From Spirosoma arboris (GTDB lineage: Bacteria > Bacteroidota > Bacteroidia > Cytophagales > Spirosomataceae): a stretch of DNA of 64,000 bases. Positions 1 through 8,410 of the stretch are shown piece after piece. Position 1 is the first letter of the stretch. Every line of letters begins with the position of its first letter. The notes below the pieces were generated by a model. It was not told the origin of the DNA. It worked only from the letters and a program-made list of their open reading frames with translations, and made no database searches. Where the stretch lies: contig NZ_WPIN01000009.1 of the NCBI RefSeq assembly GCF_009754945.1, positions 248,001 through 312,000 on the forward strand. The letters run 5' to 3'. A program made the position numbers and the translations under genes.

Positions 1-897
1 AAAGTTGACGCAGGCAATCAGCAGAATAAAAATAGCCACAATGGAGAACAACCGAACGTATTCGATTCGTCCACCGTCGGCAATACCTTTGGTGAATTTG
101 GAATACAGATACATCTCGCGATAGGGTTGCAGGGCCATCGACTTGTCTTTCACCGTTGGATCTTTGTGGTGCAGAAAATCCTGAATCTTCGCGTCAATAT
201 TCGCCAGTGAAGCATCGGGGCGAAGCCTTACATACGTAGGCGGGCCGTAGTGATCGAAACCCGCCACCATCCAGGAATTGTCGATGAAACAATTGGCAAC
301 GGGCAGCACGAAATCAAACTGAAGAGACGAGTTGTGCGGCACATTGGCCGATACGCCCGTTACCATGTAATCCCGCTTATCATCGACCCGAATAATTTTG
401 CCGATTGGGTTCTCTGCACCAAAATAAGCCTCAGCCATTTTTTGCGAAATGACCATGTTATTCGGAGCGGCTAAAACGGTTTTGGGGTCGCCCTGCAACA
501 AAGGAAATTCGAACATGCTGAAGAAGCTGGGACTGGCATAGCGACCGTTTTCTTTTCCGATTTTTGTACCAATGGAAACAAGTTGTTTGTAATCCCAGAT
601 AACCGTGCAGGCTTCCGTAATCTCCGGAATTTCCTGTTTCAACGCTTCCGAAAGACGACCTGGCGTTGCGTCCATACTGTTCGCTATGCTTCCGTTTTTC
701 TCTTTGTTGTGAATAACGACCTTATAAAGCTGGTCGCTGTCGGGCAGGAAGGTGTCGTAACTACGCTCATCCTGCACCCATAGATAAATGAATAGGCTAC
801 AGGTAATTCCCAGTCCCAGGCCGAGAATATTAATGGCCGAAAAGCTCTTGTTTCGAGTCAGATTTCGCCAGGCGATTTTGATGTAGTTCGTTAGCAT
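1..897 (-). CDS. MacB/FtsX-type ABC permease, 3' part outside window
   Basis: The first 299 codons of an orphan ABC permease are present; the gene runs off the left edge. The start is the ATG giving MLTNYIKIAWRNL, the N-terminus shared by the neighbouring genes. A first membrane helix (about residues 20-42) is followed by a MacB-like periplasmic core (about 50-270). The core carries the family signatures FFSMFEFPLLQGDPKT and AYFGAENPIGK. The frame breaks off in the second membrane helix at LLIACVNF, just before the FtsX domain. It is the last gene, in transcription order, of the eleven-gene array visible here. The closest known types are MacB, LolC/E and the orphan duplicated permeases (ADOP). 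Substrate unknown; the family call is firm. Confidence 0.9.
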   Translation of the reverse strand, partial: MLTNYIKIAWRNLTRNKSFSAINILGLGLGITCSLFIYLWVQDERSYDTFLPDSDQLYKVVIHNKEKNGSIANSMDATPGRLSEALKQEIPEITEACTVIWDYKQLVSIGTKIGKENGRYASPSFFSMFEFPLLQGDPKTVLAAPNNMVISQKMAEAYFGAENPIGKIIRVDDKRDYMVTGVSANVPHNSSLQFDFVLPVANCFIDNSWMVAGFDHYGPPTYVRLRPDASLANIDAKIQDFLHHKDPTVKDKSMALQPYREMYLYSKFTKGIADGGRIEYVRLFSIVAIFILLIACVNF

Positions 898-902
898 AGG
901 TT

Positions 903-1001
903 GTAGTGCCGCTCCGGCGGCCCGGCGACCGGGACGGTCGGGTTATAAATAGGATATGCAGAATAGACTTTTTTACATCCGACCGGAACGGTCGGTACTA
1001 C
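903..1001. repeat. Interspersed palindromic repeat, family P1 (long-arm variant)
   Basis: Inverted repeat. The left arm (903-941) begins GTAGTGCCG and ends CGACCGGGACGGTCGG. The right arm (979-1001) is CCGACCGGAACGGTC followed by GGTACTAC. The left arm has an extra module, CTCCGGCGGCCCGG, that is absent from the right arm. Related copies lie at 10873-10953 and 26668-26739. The TAG stop of the next permease (998-1000 on plus) lies inside the right end. It may fold as a hairpin in transcripts. Confidence 0.85.
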
Positions 1002-3451
1002 TCACTTCTCAACGATTTCACCGGATTCATCAACGCAGCTCTGATGCTTTGGAAACTCACGGTTAACAGGGCAATGCCAACGGCCAGTGCTCCCGCTAAA
1101 GCTAACATCCACCAGTCAATATCAATCTTATACGCGAAGTCCTGCAACCAGCGATTCATGGTCCACCAGGCCACGGGAGATGCCAGCACAATGGCAATCG
1201 TCACTAACTTGAGAAAATCTTTGGAGAGCAACCCGACGATACTCGTTATGCTCGCGCCGAGTACTTTCCGAACCCCGATCTCCTTCGTCCGTTGCTCCGT
1301 CGTAAAGGATACTAGTCCAAACAAACCAAGGCAGGCTACCAGTATCGTCAATCCAGAGAAAAAGCCCAGAATTTGTCCGGTTTTTAGCTCGGTCGCGTAT
1401 GAATTCTGGTACCGTTCACCCAGAAACGAGTACACAAATGGCTCATTGGGCATAAGCGTTTTCCACTTCTGCTCCATAGATGCCAGCAGGCCGGCCATGT
1501 CTGGCGTTTTAGCCTTCACAATGAGTGTACCGGCATTATTTCCCAGCACCATAACCAACGGGGTAATTCGCTCGTGGAGTGGTCGAAAATGAAAATCTTT
1601 TACCACGCCAACGACCTGATACGTTTTTTGAGTATCCTTGGAATTAGACAGGATGTGTTTCAGTGTATGTTTTAGGGCATTGTTTCCCCAGCCAAAGGAT
1701 CGAGCAGCTGCTTCATTCACAATTATGGCTGACGAATCGGTGCTAAAGTCACGCGAGAAGTTTCGGCCAAGTTGCAATTTCATGCCTAACGTGGGAATGT
1801 AATTCTCGTCCACATCGTAGCGCAGGGATTTAACGATCTGAGCCTGGTTGTTATCGGGCGAAACAAAAAAGTTATTGCCGTAGGATTGTCCCGCCGGAAG
1901 GAAACCCGATAAGCTTACGTTGACTATTCGAGGATCTTGCCGTAACTGGTCGCGCAGGAGCGCTTCTTTGGAGCCTAGCTGCCAGGTTTGTGGAAGTACA
2001 ATCACCTGGTCGTTATCATAGCCTAATGGCTTATGCTGCATATACATAAGCTGTTGGTAAACGACCGTGGTGGCAACAATCAGGGTAATTGAAATGACGA
2101 ACTGAAAAACAACCAGACTACTTCGTAAACCAGCTCCTTTACCCATTGGTAACCAGCCTGATGGCCCGCCCCGGAATGCCGGACCACCTTTTAGTACGAC
2201 TACTGGTTTGAACGATGACAGGAAAAAAGCCGGATAACTTCCTGCCACGACTCCCGTGAGCAAACCAATCCCGCACAAACCGCCCCATAGCCAATAATCT
2301 CCTAAAAAATCAAGCGGAAGCTCCTGTCCAACGAATGCCCGAAATGTAGGTAACACCAGTCGGACAATACTGGTGGATAAAGCCAGTGCAACAGTCGTCA
2401 GCAACAACGATTCGATCATAAATTGACCAATTAAGGCTGGCTGGCTTGAACCCATTACTTTTCGAACACCTACCTCGCGAGCTCGTTTTGTAGCGCTGGC
2501 TGTTGAGAGGTTCATGAAATTTATGCAGGCGATTAGCAGCATAAATAGTGCAATGGCCCCAAACAGATACACATAGCGAATGTTGCCCAGTGGTTTGAGA
2601 TCGTACGAAAATGTGGAATGAAGGTGAATGTCGGTCAGAGGTTGTAAGAGTAAGCTAAGTTCATTGCCCTTCTGATGAAATTGAGCTAACGACATACCCA
2701 TCGCCTGGGGCAATTGCGGGCCCATGTATTTTTCAATGATCTGAGGAAGCTTGACTTCGAGTTGCTTATAATCGTACCCTTTCGGTAAGACGATATAGGT
2801 AAAAAACTCGGACTGTAGCCAGCTCGACGATTTTGCCTCGGGTAAGCTGGCCATCGACGCAAACAAATCAAAATCGAAGTGAGAGTTGGACGGTATTTTA
2901 TCAACCAAACCCGTGATTTTGTAGGCGTTATTTTCCGTTTTCAGGGTAATGATTTTGCCGATCGGGTCGTCGCTACCAAAGTATTTGTGGGCAAATTTTT
3001 GCGTTACAACAACTGTGTTGGGCTGCAATAGAGCTGTTTTAGCATCTCCTTTCAGAAACGGAATGGAAAACACCTGGAAAAAGTTGGAGTCAGCGAAGGT
3101 AAAAGCACTCTCCTTGAAAGTCTTATCCTGATATGAAATCAATGGAGAACCTCCCATGCGTAAACGGGTAGCCTCCTCCACCTCGGGAAATTCGCTGTGA
3201 AGTGCCTGCGCTACAGGCGGCATTACATGGGGCTCGTTCATCTGATTACCCTGTACGCTGCCCCGAAAAAACACACGTACAGTTCGGTCTGCCTTGTCGT
3301 TGAAACGATCGTAGCTGAGTTCGTGCAGTACATACACCAGAATCAGTAGACATGTTGCCAGGCCAAGGGCTAAACCCACAATGTTGATGGCCGAAAACAG
3401 GCGGTTTCGGACCAGATTCCGCCAGGCGATTTTGATGTAGTTCGTTAGCAT
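998..3451 (-). CDS. MacB/FtsX-type ABC permease (subgroup A)
   Basis: An 817-residue inner-membrane permease without its own ATPase domain. Order: helix 1 (about 20-42), MacB-like periplasmic core, first FtsX block with INFMNLSTA and REVGVRKVMGSS, three helices, a second core, and a C-terminal FtsX block with TKEIGVRKVLGAS ending in NPVKSLRSE. The two RKV-G motifs sit where FtsX-fold permeases contact their ATPase (family knowledge). The nearest relative in the window is the gene at 10950-13370. They share long stretches such as NEPHVMPPVA/NEAHVMPPVA and LPKGYDYKQLE/LPKGYDYQQLE. Translation could begin seven codons earlier, but MLTNYIKIAWRNL is the family start. MacB relatives export peptides, siderophores or lipoproteins; the substrate here cannot be told. 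Confidence 0.93.
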   Translation of the reverse strand: MLTNYIKIAWRNLVRNRLFSAINIVGLALGLATCLLILVYVLHELSYDRFNDKADRTVRVFFRGSVQGNQMNEPHVMPPVAQALHSEFPEVEEATRLRMGGSPLISYQDKTFKESAFTFADSNFFQVFSIPFLKGDAKTALLQPNTVVVTQKFAHKYFGSDDPIGKIITLKTENNAYKITGLVDKIPSNSHFDFDLFASMASLPEAKSSSWLQSEFFTYIVLPKGYDYKQLEVKLPQIIEKYMGPQLPQAMGMSLAQFHQKGNELSLLLQPLTDIHLHSTFSYDLKPLGNIRYVYLFGAIALFMLLIACINFMNLSTASATKRAREVGVRKVMGSSQPALIGQFMIESLLLTTVALALSTSIVRLVLPTFRAFVGQELPLDFLGDYWLWGGLCGIGLLTGVVAGSYPAFFLSSFKPVVVLKGGPAFRGGPSGWLPMGKGAGLRSSLVVFQFVISITLIVATTVVYQQLMYMQHKPLGYDNDQVIVLPQTWQLGSKEALLRDQLRQDPRIVNVSLSGFLPAGQSYGNNFFVSPDNNQAQIVKSLRYDVDENYIPTLGMKLQLGRNFSRDFSTDSSAIIVNEAAARSFGWGNNALKHTLKHILSNSKDTQKTYQVVGVVKDFHFRPLHERITPLVMVLGNNAGTLIVKAKTPDMAGLLASMEQKWKTLMPNEPFVYSFLGERYQNSYATELKTGQILGFFSGLTILVACLGLFGLVSFTTEQRTKEIGVRKVLGASITSIVGLLSKDFLKLVTIAIVLASPVAWWTMNRWLQDFAYKIDIDWWMLALAGALAVGIALLTVSFQSIRAALMNPVKSLRSE

Positions 3452-3475
3452 AGGGCATAGGGTTTTGGGCATGGA

Positions 3476-3519
3476 GCTAGGGGCAGAGGGGGTGTTTTCT
3501 TTACCCCTATGCCCCTAGC
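3476..3519. terminator. Intergenic hairpin between permease genes
   Basis: Arms of 16 bp (3476-3491 and 3504-3519, reading GCTAGGGGCAnAGGGG) with one mismatch and a 12-nt loop. It lies just after the stop of the permease ending at 3526 and 25 bp before the start of the next gene at 3451. It has no long T-run, so it may equally be a transcript-processing or stabilising hairpin. Confidence 0.55.
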
Positions 3520-3525
3520 CCCACA

Positions 3526-5910
3526 CTACTCAGATCGTAAACTCTTGACCGGATTCATCAGGGCGGCTTTCACACTCTGAAAACTTACCGTCAGTAACGC
3601 AACACCTACAGCCAGCAAACCCGCCAAGGCGAACATCCACCACTCAATGTCGATCTTGTAGGTGAAGCTCTGTAGCCATTTATTCATGGCGTACCACGCA
3701 ATGGGCGAAGCAATAACAATGGCGATCAGCGTTAGCCGAACAAACTCCTGCCCAAACAGCCAGAGAATAGACGGCACACTGGCGCCCAATACTTTCCGCA
3801 CACCGATTTCTTTTGTTTTCTGAGCCACCATGAAGGAGACTAAGCCAAACAGTCCCAGACAACCAATAAATATGGCGATCAGCGCAAAGACACTGAGCAA
3901 GGTCAGCATCAACTCATCCAGTGCATAGAAATTAGCGATTCGCTGGTCCAGAAACTGGTACGAATAAATGAATTCGGGGAAGGTTTCCGTCCAGATTTTC
4001 TCTATTGCTGGCAGCGACGTTCTGAGTGTGCTCGTATTCATCCGAACCGCACAAACCTGATACGCACCTACATTCGCCCGGATGCAAATGGGAGGAATCG
4101 ACTGCCGGAACGAGCCGTTATGAAAATCCTTCATCACGCCAACAATGGGGCCTTTTCGTTTGCCTTTGCTGGTGTACATTATTTTTCCGATGGCTTCCTG
4201 CGGAGATTTCAGGTTCAGTGATTTCAGCGCCACTTCGTTCAACACATACTCATGGGTGGTGTCGGAATGAGTGATGTTGCGACCGGCCAGCATGGTAAGT
4301 CCGAAGGTAGGAACATATTCCTCGTCGGCATCTTTCGTAACGATCAGAAATTTCTCGTCCTCCGCCCGACCGTCGAGCCGTATCGTGGTTGCGTTAATGC
4401 CTAAATCGGCGGGGGCCTGGTAGCAGAACGATACTTTTTCGACACCAGAAAGTTGCAGAAACTGGGACTTGAGCGTACTCATTTTGGCGTTATCCTGAAC
4501 CGGCAACGGCAGCATCACGACGCCATCTTTTGTGAACCCCATATCGGCCTGATGTGCATACCGCATCTGGTTGGTAATGACGATGGTGCCGATAATCAGC
4601 AACTGCGACAACGCCAGCTGCCCCACCACCAGCACCCGACGCAGCGAGAACCCGCCAATGTGACGCTGTGCCAATCGACCACTGAGGGCCAATACTGGTC
4701 TGAAACCCGCCAGCACCAGGCCGGGGTAGGCTCCAGACAGAAACGTGACGACTAAGGTTGACAGGAGCAGGAAGAGCGGAAGTCGGAAGTCGCTGAACAG
4801 ATTGAGCGACAAGTTGATTTGTAACAGCTGACCCAGCAAGGGCAACGTCATCGCGGCCACGCCGAGGGCAAGCAATGTGGCCAGTACACTGATAAGACCC
4901 GTTTCGGCTATGAACTGCCAAAAAAGCTGCCTTGGACGACTTCCTAACACTTTCCGAACGCCGATCTCTTTGGCTCGTTTGAGTGCCTGCGCCGTGGCTA
5001 GATTAATGAAATTGACGCAGGCGACTACAATCAAGAGGAAGCCAATCAGCGATAACACCCACAGATTTGTTTTGTCGATGCTCCCGCTGTAATTGGTGTT
5101 GAGGTGCATATCGGCAATGGGCTGAAGCTTGAGGACATTATGCTTATTACTCTCGTCGGTCACGTATTTTTTCATGACGCTGGCCAGCGCTGCCTCTGCT
5201 GTTGCTACTGATGTGGTTGGCTTTAGTAACGTAAAGACCTGAAGGCTACCCGAGTAGTTGCCCCAGTTTTCTTCATTGAAATAGTCATCAAATTGCTTGG
5301 CGTTAGCAAACGAGAGGTAAATTTCTTCCCGACGGTCGGTGTTAGCTGGAAGATCGCGCAGGACGCCCGTTACGGTAAAATCCATCCGATTGTCGAACCG
5401 AAACGTTTTGCCCATTGGATTTGCTGTCCCGAAAAACTTCTGGGCCATACGTGCCGTCAGGATTGCTGTGTTGGGGGCGTTAAGGGCCGTTTGCGCATCG
5501 CCTTGTAGCAACGGAAAGTCGAGAATGCTGAAGAGGTCGCTCTCTGCAAACGCGACGTCTGATGGGTATTTATCGATCTTTCCGGCGTTTGGAACCATAA
5601 TCGCCATTCCGCCAACCGATAGTACTCGGGCCGTTTTTTCGGCAAACGTCTGTTCATCACGAATCACCCGACCCAGTGGCGAATACACCCCCGACGAGTA
5701 ATTAAGCCCATCGTGGTGCGTTTCCATAACGACGCGATAAATGCGGTCGGCATTCGTATGAAACCGATCGACGCCATAATGGTAAGCCACCAGCGTAAAG
5801 ATCAGAACTCCGCATGTGAGGCTCAGGGCCAGCCCCAGCACATTGATGGATGCATAAACCTTGTTACGAACCAGGTTCCGCCAGGCGATTTTAATGTAGT
5901 TTGTCAGCAT
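3526..5910 (-). CDS. MacB/FtsX-type ABC permease (subgroup B)
   Basis: A 794-residue permease of the array. It shares with the genes at 8411 and 21213 the subgroup B hallmarks: NVLGL near the first helix, NFINLATAQA plus KEIGVRKVLGSR in the first FtsX block, and a second core with GVMKDFHNGSFRQSIPP. Two core/FtsX units are visible, and the end is NPVKSLRSE. The longest frame would begin 21 codons upstream, inside the hairpin at 5921-5976. The ATG giving MLTNYIKIAWRNL is preferred because it matches all neighbours. No ATPase partner is adjacent. The C-terminal ~100 residues resemble subgroup A members more than the rest of the protein does. Confidence 0.92.
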   Translation of the reverse strand: MLTNYIKIAWRNLVRNKVYASINVLGLALSLTCGVLIFTLVAYHYGVDRFHTNADRIYRVVMETHHDGLNYSSGVYSPLGRVIRDEQTFAEKTARVLSVGGMAIMVPNAGKIDKYPSDVAFAESDLFSILDFPLLQGDAQTALNAPNTAILTARMAQKFFGTANPMGKTFRFDNRMDFTVTGVLRDLPANTDRREEIYLSFANAKQFDDYFNEENWGNYSGSLQVFTLLKPTTSVATAEAALASVMKKYVTDESNKHNVLKLQPIADMHLNTNYSGSIDKTNLWVLSLIGFLLIVVACVNFINLATAQALKRAKEIGVRKVLGSRPRQLFWQFIAETGLISVLATLLALGVAAMTLPLLGQLLQINLSLNLFSDFRLPLFLLLSTLVVTFLSGAYPGLVLAGFRPVLALSGRLAQRHIGGFSLRRVLVVGQLALSQLLIIGTIVITNQMRYAHQADMGFTKDGVVMLPLPVQDNAKMSTLKSQFLQLSGVEKVSFCYQAPADLGINATTIRLDGRAEDEKFLIVTKDADEEYVPTFGLTMLAGRNITHSDTTHEYVLNEVALKSLNLKSPQEAIGKIMYTSKGKRKGPIVGVMKDFHNGSFRQSIPPICIRANVGAYQVCAVRMNTSTLRTSLPAIEKIWTETFPEFIYSYQFLDQRIANFYALDELMLTLLSVFALIAIFIGCLGLFGLVSFMVAQKTKEIGVRKVLGASVPSILWLFGQEFVRLTLIAIVIASPIAWYAMNKWLQSFTYKIDIEWWMFALAGLLAVGVALLTVSFQSVKAALMNPVKSLRSE

Positions 5911-5920
5911 AGGTTGTGGG

Positions 5921-5976
5921 GCGTTGAGCAGGGTGCATGGAGCAGGGACTAGCAACCCGTGCACCCTGCTCAACGC
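5921..5976. repeat. Intergenic palindrome, family P2
   Basis: Arms of 19 bp (5921-5939 and 5958-5976, core TTGAGCAGGGTGCA) with one mismatch. The loop region GAGCAGGGACTAGC is repeated almost exactly in the gap at 8360-8408. It lies between the stop at 5979 and the start at 5910. Confidence 0.75.
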
Positions 5977-5978
5977 AT

Positions 5979-8336
5979 TTATTCAGATCGTAAACTCTTC
6001 ACTGGATTCGTTAAGGCGGCTTTGATACTCTGAAAACTGACGGTCAATAACGTAATGCCAACGGCCAGCAAACCGACTAGGGCAAACATCCACCACTCAA
6101 TGTCGATTTTATAGGCGAAGTCCTGCAACCAGCGATTCATGGCCCACCAGGCAATAGGGGAGGCAATGACGATAGCGATCAATACCAGTTTCAGGAAATC
6201 TTTCGAGAGCAGCGTAACGATACTCGCTACCGAAGCCCCCAACACTTTCCGTACGCCAATTTCCTTCGTTCGCTGTTCGGCGGTAAAGGCGGCCAGACCG
6301 AACAAACCCAGACAGGCAATAAGAATGGCAATGTTCGTAAGTAGATTCAGTACGTTAGCAAGCCGCTGTTCGACCTGGAACAGGTTGTTAAATGCCTCAT
6401 CGAGGAAATAGTACTTGAACGGCATTTCGGGAGCGTATTTATGGAAAATGCCTTCAAGTGTAGCTACCTGCTTCAGCAAGTTGGCCTGTTTATGGAAACG
6501 GATGTAAAATGTTCCACCGAATTCTGCATTGTTTCGGCTGGTGTCGGGGCCGACAAAAAGAATAATTGGATTGACTGTATTCTTTACAGATGTCAGAAAA
6601 AAATCGTCGAGAACACCGGCCACCTCTTTTTGTTGCTCGCCCAGGCTTACTGATTGACCAATGGGATTTTTGGCGATACCCAGTTCTTTAGCCGCAGTCT
6701 GGCTAATAACCGTATATTTTGCTGCTTTTCCGTGGGGCGGCAATTTCCAGTGCAATTGAAGGGTTTCGATAAATTCATTATCGACGCTCATCCCCAGCAG
6801 TGTAATCGGGCTTTTGATTGCGGCTGTCTTTGCCGACCAAATATTAAATCCACCGTCGAAGATGGCCAAACCGCCAGCCGCTACGTGTTGAACACCACTT
6901 TGTTGCCGAATCTCATTTCGGAAACTGGCATAGTTTTTCGCCAAAGGCCCTGCCATAGAAATACCCATTACCCGTTCGGTACTCAGGCCCAGGTCTTTCG
7001 TTTGCATGTGATTAAGCTGCCGCTGGACGACTAGTGTGCAAAAAATAAGCCCACCCGACAAGACGAACTGGAACACCACCAGGGTGCGTCGTACTCCAAA
7101 ACGATCCGTCCGGGTAAAGTGGCCTTTCAATACGTTCAAGGGCGCAAAGCCAGATAACAACAGAGCCGGATAGCTTCCGGCCAGCAGAATACTGATAATA
7201 AAGACACTCACCACCGTCCCTATGAAATAAGGATGCCAGAGGAAAGAGTCGTCTAACGTCGTGTTAATGAAGGTCATAAACGGCGTTTTGGCAACGATGA
7301 GCAAGGAGATCCCAAGTCCAAATGCCAGGGCGCTTAGCAGTGTCGACTCCGTGAAAAACTGCCAGATCAGTGCTCCACGACTGCCACCCAATGCTTTCCG
7401 CATACCAACTTCTTTGGCACGTATGGTGGCACGGGCCGTTGTTAAATTCATGTAGTTGATTAATGCCAACAAAAGAACACTGAGGCCTACCCAGAAAAAT
7501 GTAGACACATAGGCCGTTGCCGAACTACCGCCGTCAGGAGATAAGTGTTGTTGGGTAATCGGGACGGTATAAGCGGTAATTTTTTCTTTTGGATCGTCTG
7601 ATAAGGAAATATGTTTGTTAATAAATGAGGCAATCGTTTTTATGTCTTCAGTGCTGGAAAGCCGCATAAAGGTTTCACCAGCGGCCCCGTTCTTTCGCTG
7701 CCATTCGTCGGCAATTGTGTTGAACGTACTGGCTGAGATGAGCAGTGGAAATGAAAAAATCGTGTTGGATGGTAAATCCTGCATGACACCCGCTACTTCC
7801 AATGGGTGTTTCTGGTTGAACATCAGTGTTTTACCCATTGGGTCTTCCTGACCAAATAAATTCTTAGCCAGTGTTTCGGTCAGAATGACCGTTTGGGGGC
7901 GACTTAGTGCCTTACGCCCATCGCCCTGCTTCATCTGAAAGTTGAACAAGTCGAAGAAAGACGGTTCTGCATAATATAAGCCCTTGACGTACAAGGGTGT
8001 ATTTCTATATTGTACTACGTCCTTCCCTTGCCAGTCACCACTAATAAGCCGCGTCATCACTTCGACCTGGGGCACCTGCCGACGAATACGGTCAGTTACA
8101 GAGAGTGCCAGGCTCATTGAATTTATATCCATGCTTTCGCGCTTCATCCGTGCCGATAATCGAACTGTACGGTCAGCGTTTGGATGGAAACGGTCGTAGC
8201 TATGCTCATGCACGACGTAAAGCAAAATCAATAGACTCACGGCAATACCAACGGCCAGTCCACCAATGTTGATGAGGCTATAAAGCTGATGCCGCCAGAG
8301 ATTTCGAAGCGCGATTTTAATATAGTTCGTTAGCAT
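5979..8336 (-). CDS. MacB/FtsX-type ABC permease
   Basis: A 785-residue permease. Its first half is distinct from the other array members: GGLAVGIAVSLLILLYVV in helix 1, and NYMNLTTARAT with KEVGMRKALGGS in the first FtsX block. The final ~100 residues (TKEIGVRKVLGAS to NPVKSLRSE) are nearly those of the genes at 998 and 21213, so the protein looks mosaic. The second core carries NEFIETLQLHWKLPP and lacks the usual LLAGRNF motif. The start was set at the ATG of MLTNYIKIALRNL; a longer reading frame starts in the neighbouring hairpin and is unlikely to be used. Substrate unknown. Confidence 0.92.
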   Translation of the reverse strand: MLTNYIKIALRNLWRHQLYSLINIGGLAVGIAVSLLILLYVVHEHSYDRFHPNADRTVRLSARMKRESMDINSMSLALSVTDRIRRQVPQVEVMTRLISGDWQGKDVVQYRNTPLYVKGLYYAEPSFFDLFNFQMKQGDGRKALSRPQTVILTETLAKNLFGQEDPMGKTLMFNQKHPLEVAGVMQDLPSNTIFSFPLLISASTFNTIADEWQRKNGAAGETFMRLSSTEDIKTIASFINKHISLSDDPKEKITAYTVPITQQHLSPDGGSSATAYVSTFFWVGLSVLLLALINYMNLTTARATIRAKEVGMRKALGGSRGALIWQFFTESTLLSALAFGLGISLLIVAKTPFMTFINTTLDDSFLWHPYFIGTVVSVFIISILLAGSYPALLLSGFAPLNVLKGHFTRTDRFGVRRTLVVFQFVLSGGLIFCTLVVQRQLNHMQTKDLGLSTERVMGISMAGPLAKNYASFRNEIRQQSGVQHVAAGGLAIFDGGFNIWSAKTAAIKSPITLLGMSVDNEFIETLQLHWKLPPHGKAAKYTVISQTAAKELGIAKNPIGQSVSLGEQQKEVAGVLDDFFLTSVKNTVNPIILFVGPDTSRNNAEFGGTFYIRFHKQANLLKQVATLEGIFHKYAPEMPFKYYFLDEAFNNLFQVEQRLANVLNLLTNIAILIACLGLFGLAAFTAEQRTKEIGVRKVLGASVASIVTLLSKDFLKLVLIAIVIASPIAWWAMNRWLQDFAYKIDIEWWMFALVGLLAVGITLLTVSFQSIKAALTNPVKSLRSE

Positions 8337-8359
8337 AGGGCTTAGGGTTTTGGTGTGGA

Positions 8360-8408
8360 GCATGGAGCGCGGAGCAGGGACTAGCCACCCGTGCTCCACG
8401 CTCCATGC
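8360..8408. repeat. Intergenic palindrome, family P2
   Basis: Arms of 17 bp (8360-8376, GCATGGAGCGCGGAGCA, and 8392-8408) with one mismatch. The segment GAGCAGGGACTAGC matches the loop of the palindrome at 5921-5976. It is placed immediately after the stop of the gene ending at 8411. Confidence 0.75.
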
Positions 8409-8410
8409 TT

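Noticed and set aside
906..1592. Plus-strand open frame of 228 codons opposite a permease gene
   Set aside because: It is antisense to the conserved C-terminal end of the permease at 998 and codes for nothing recognisable; similar shadow frames recur opposite the same part of the other permeases.
8337..8399. N-terminal extension of the permease at 5979 (MEHGWLVPAPRS and onward)
   Set aside because: The extra codons lie in the intergenic palindrome and differ from gene to gene; the shared family start MLTNY is 21 codons further in. The same reasoning was used at 5911-5973 and 18471-18545.
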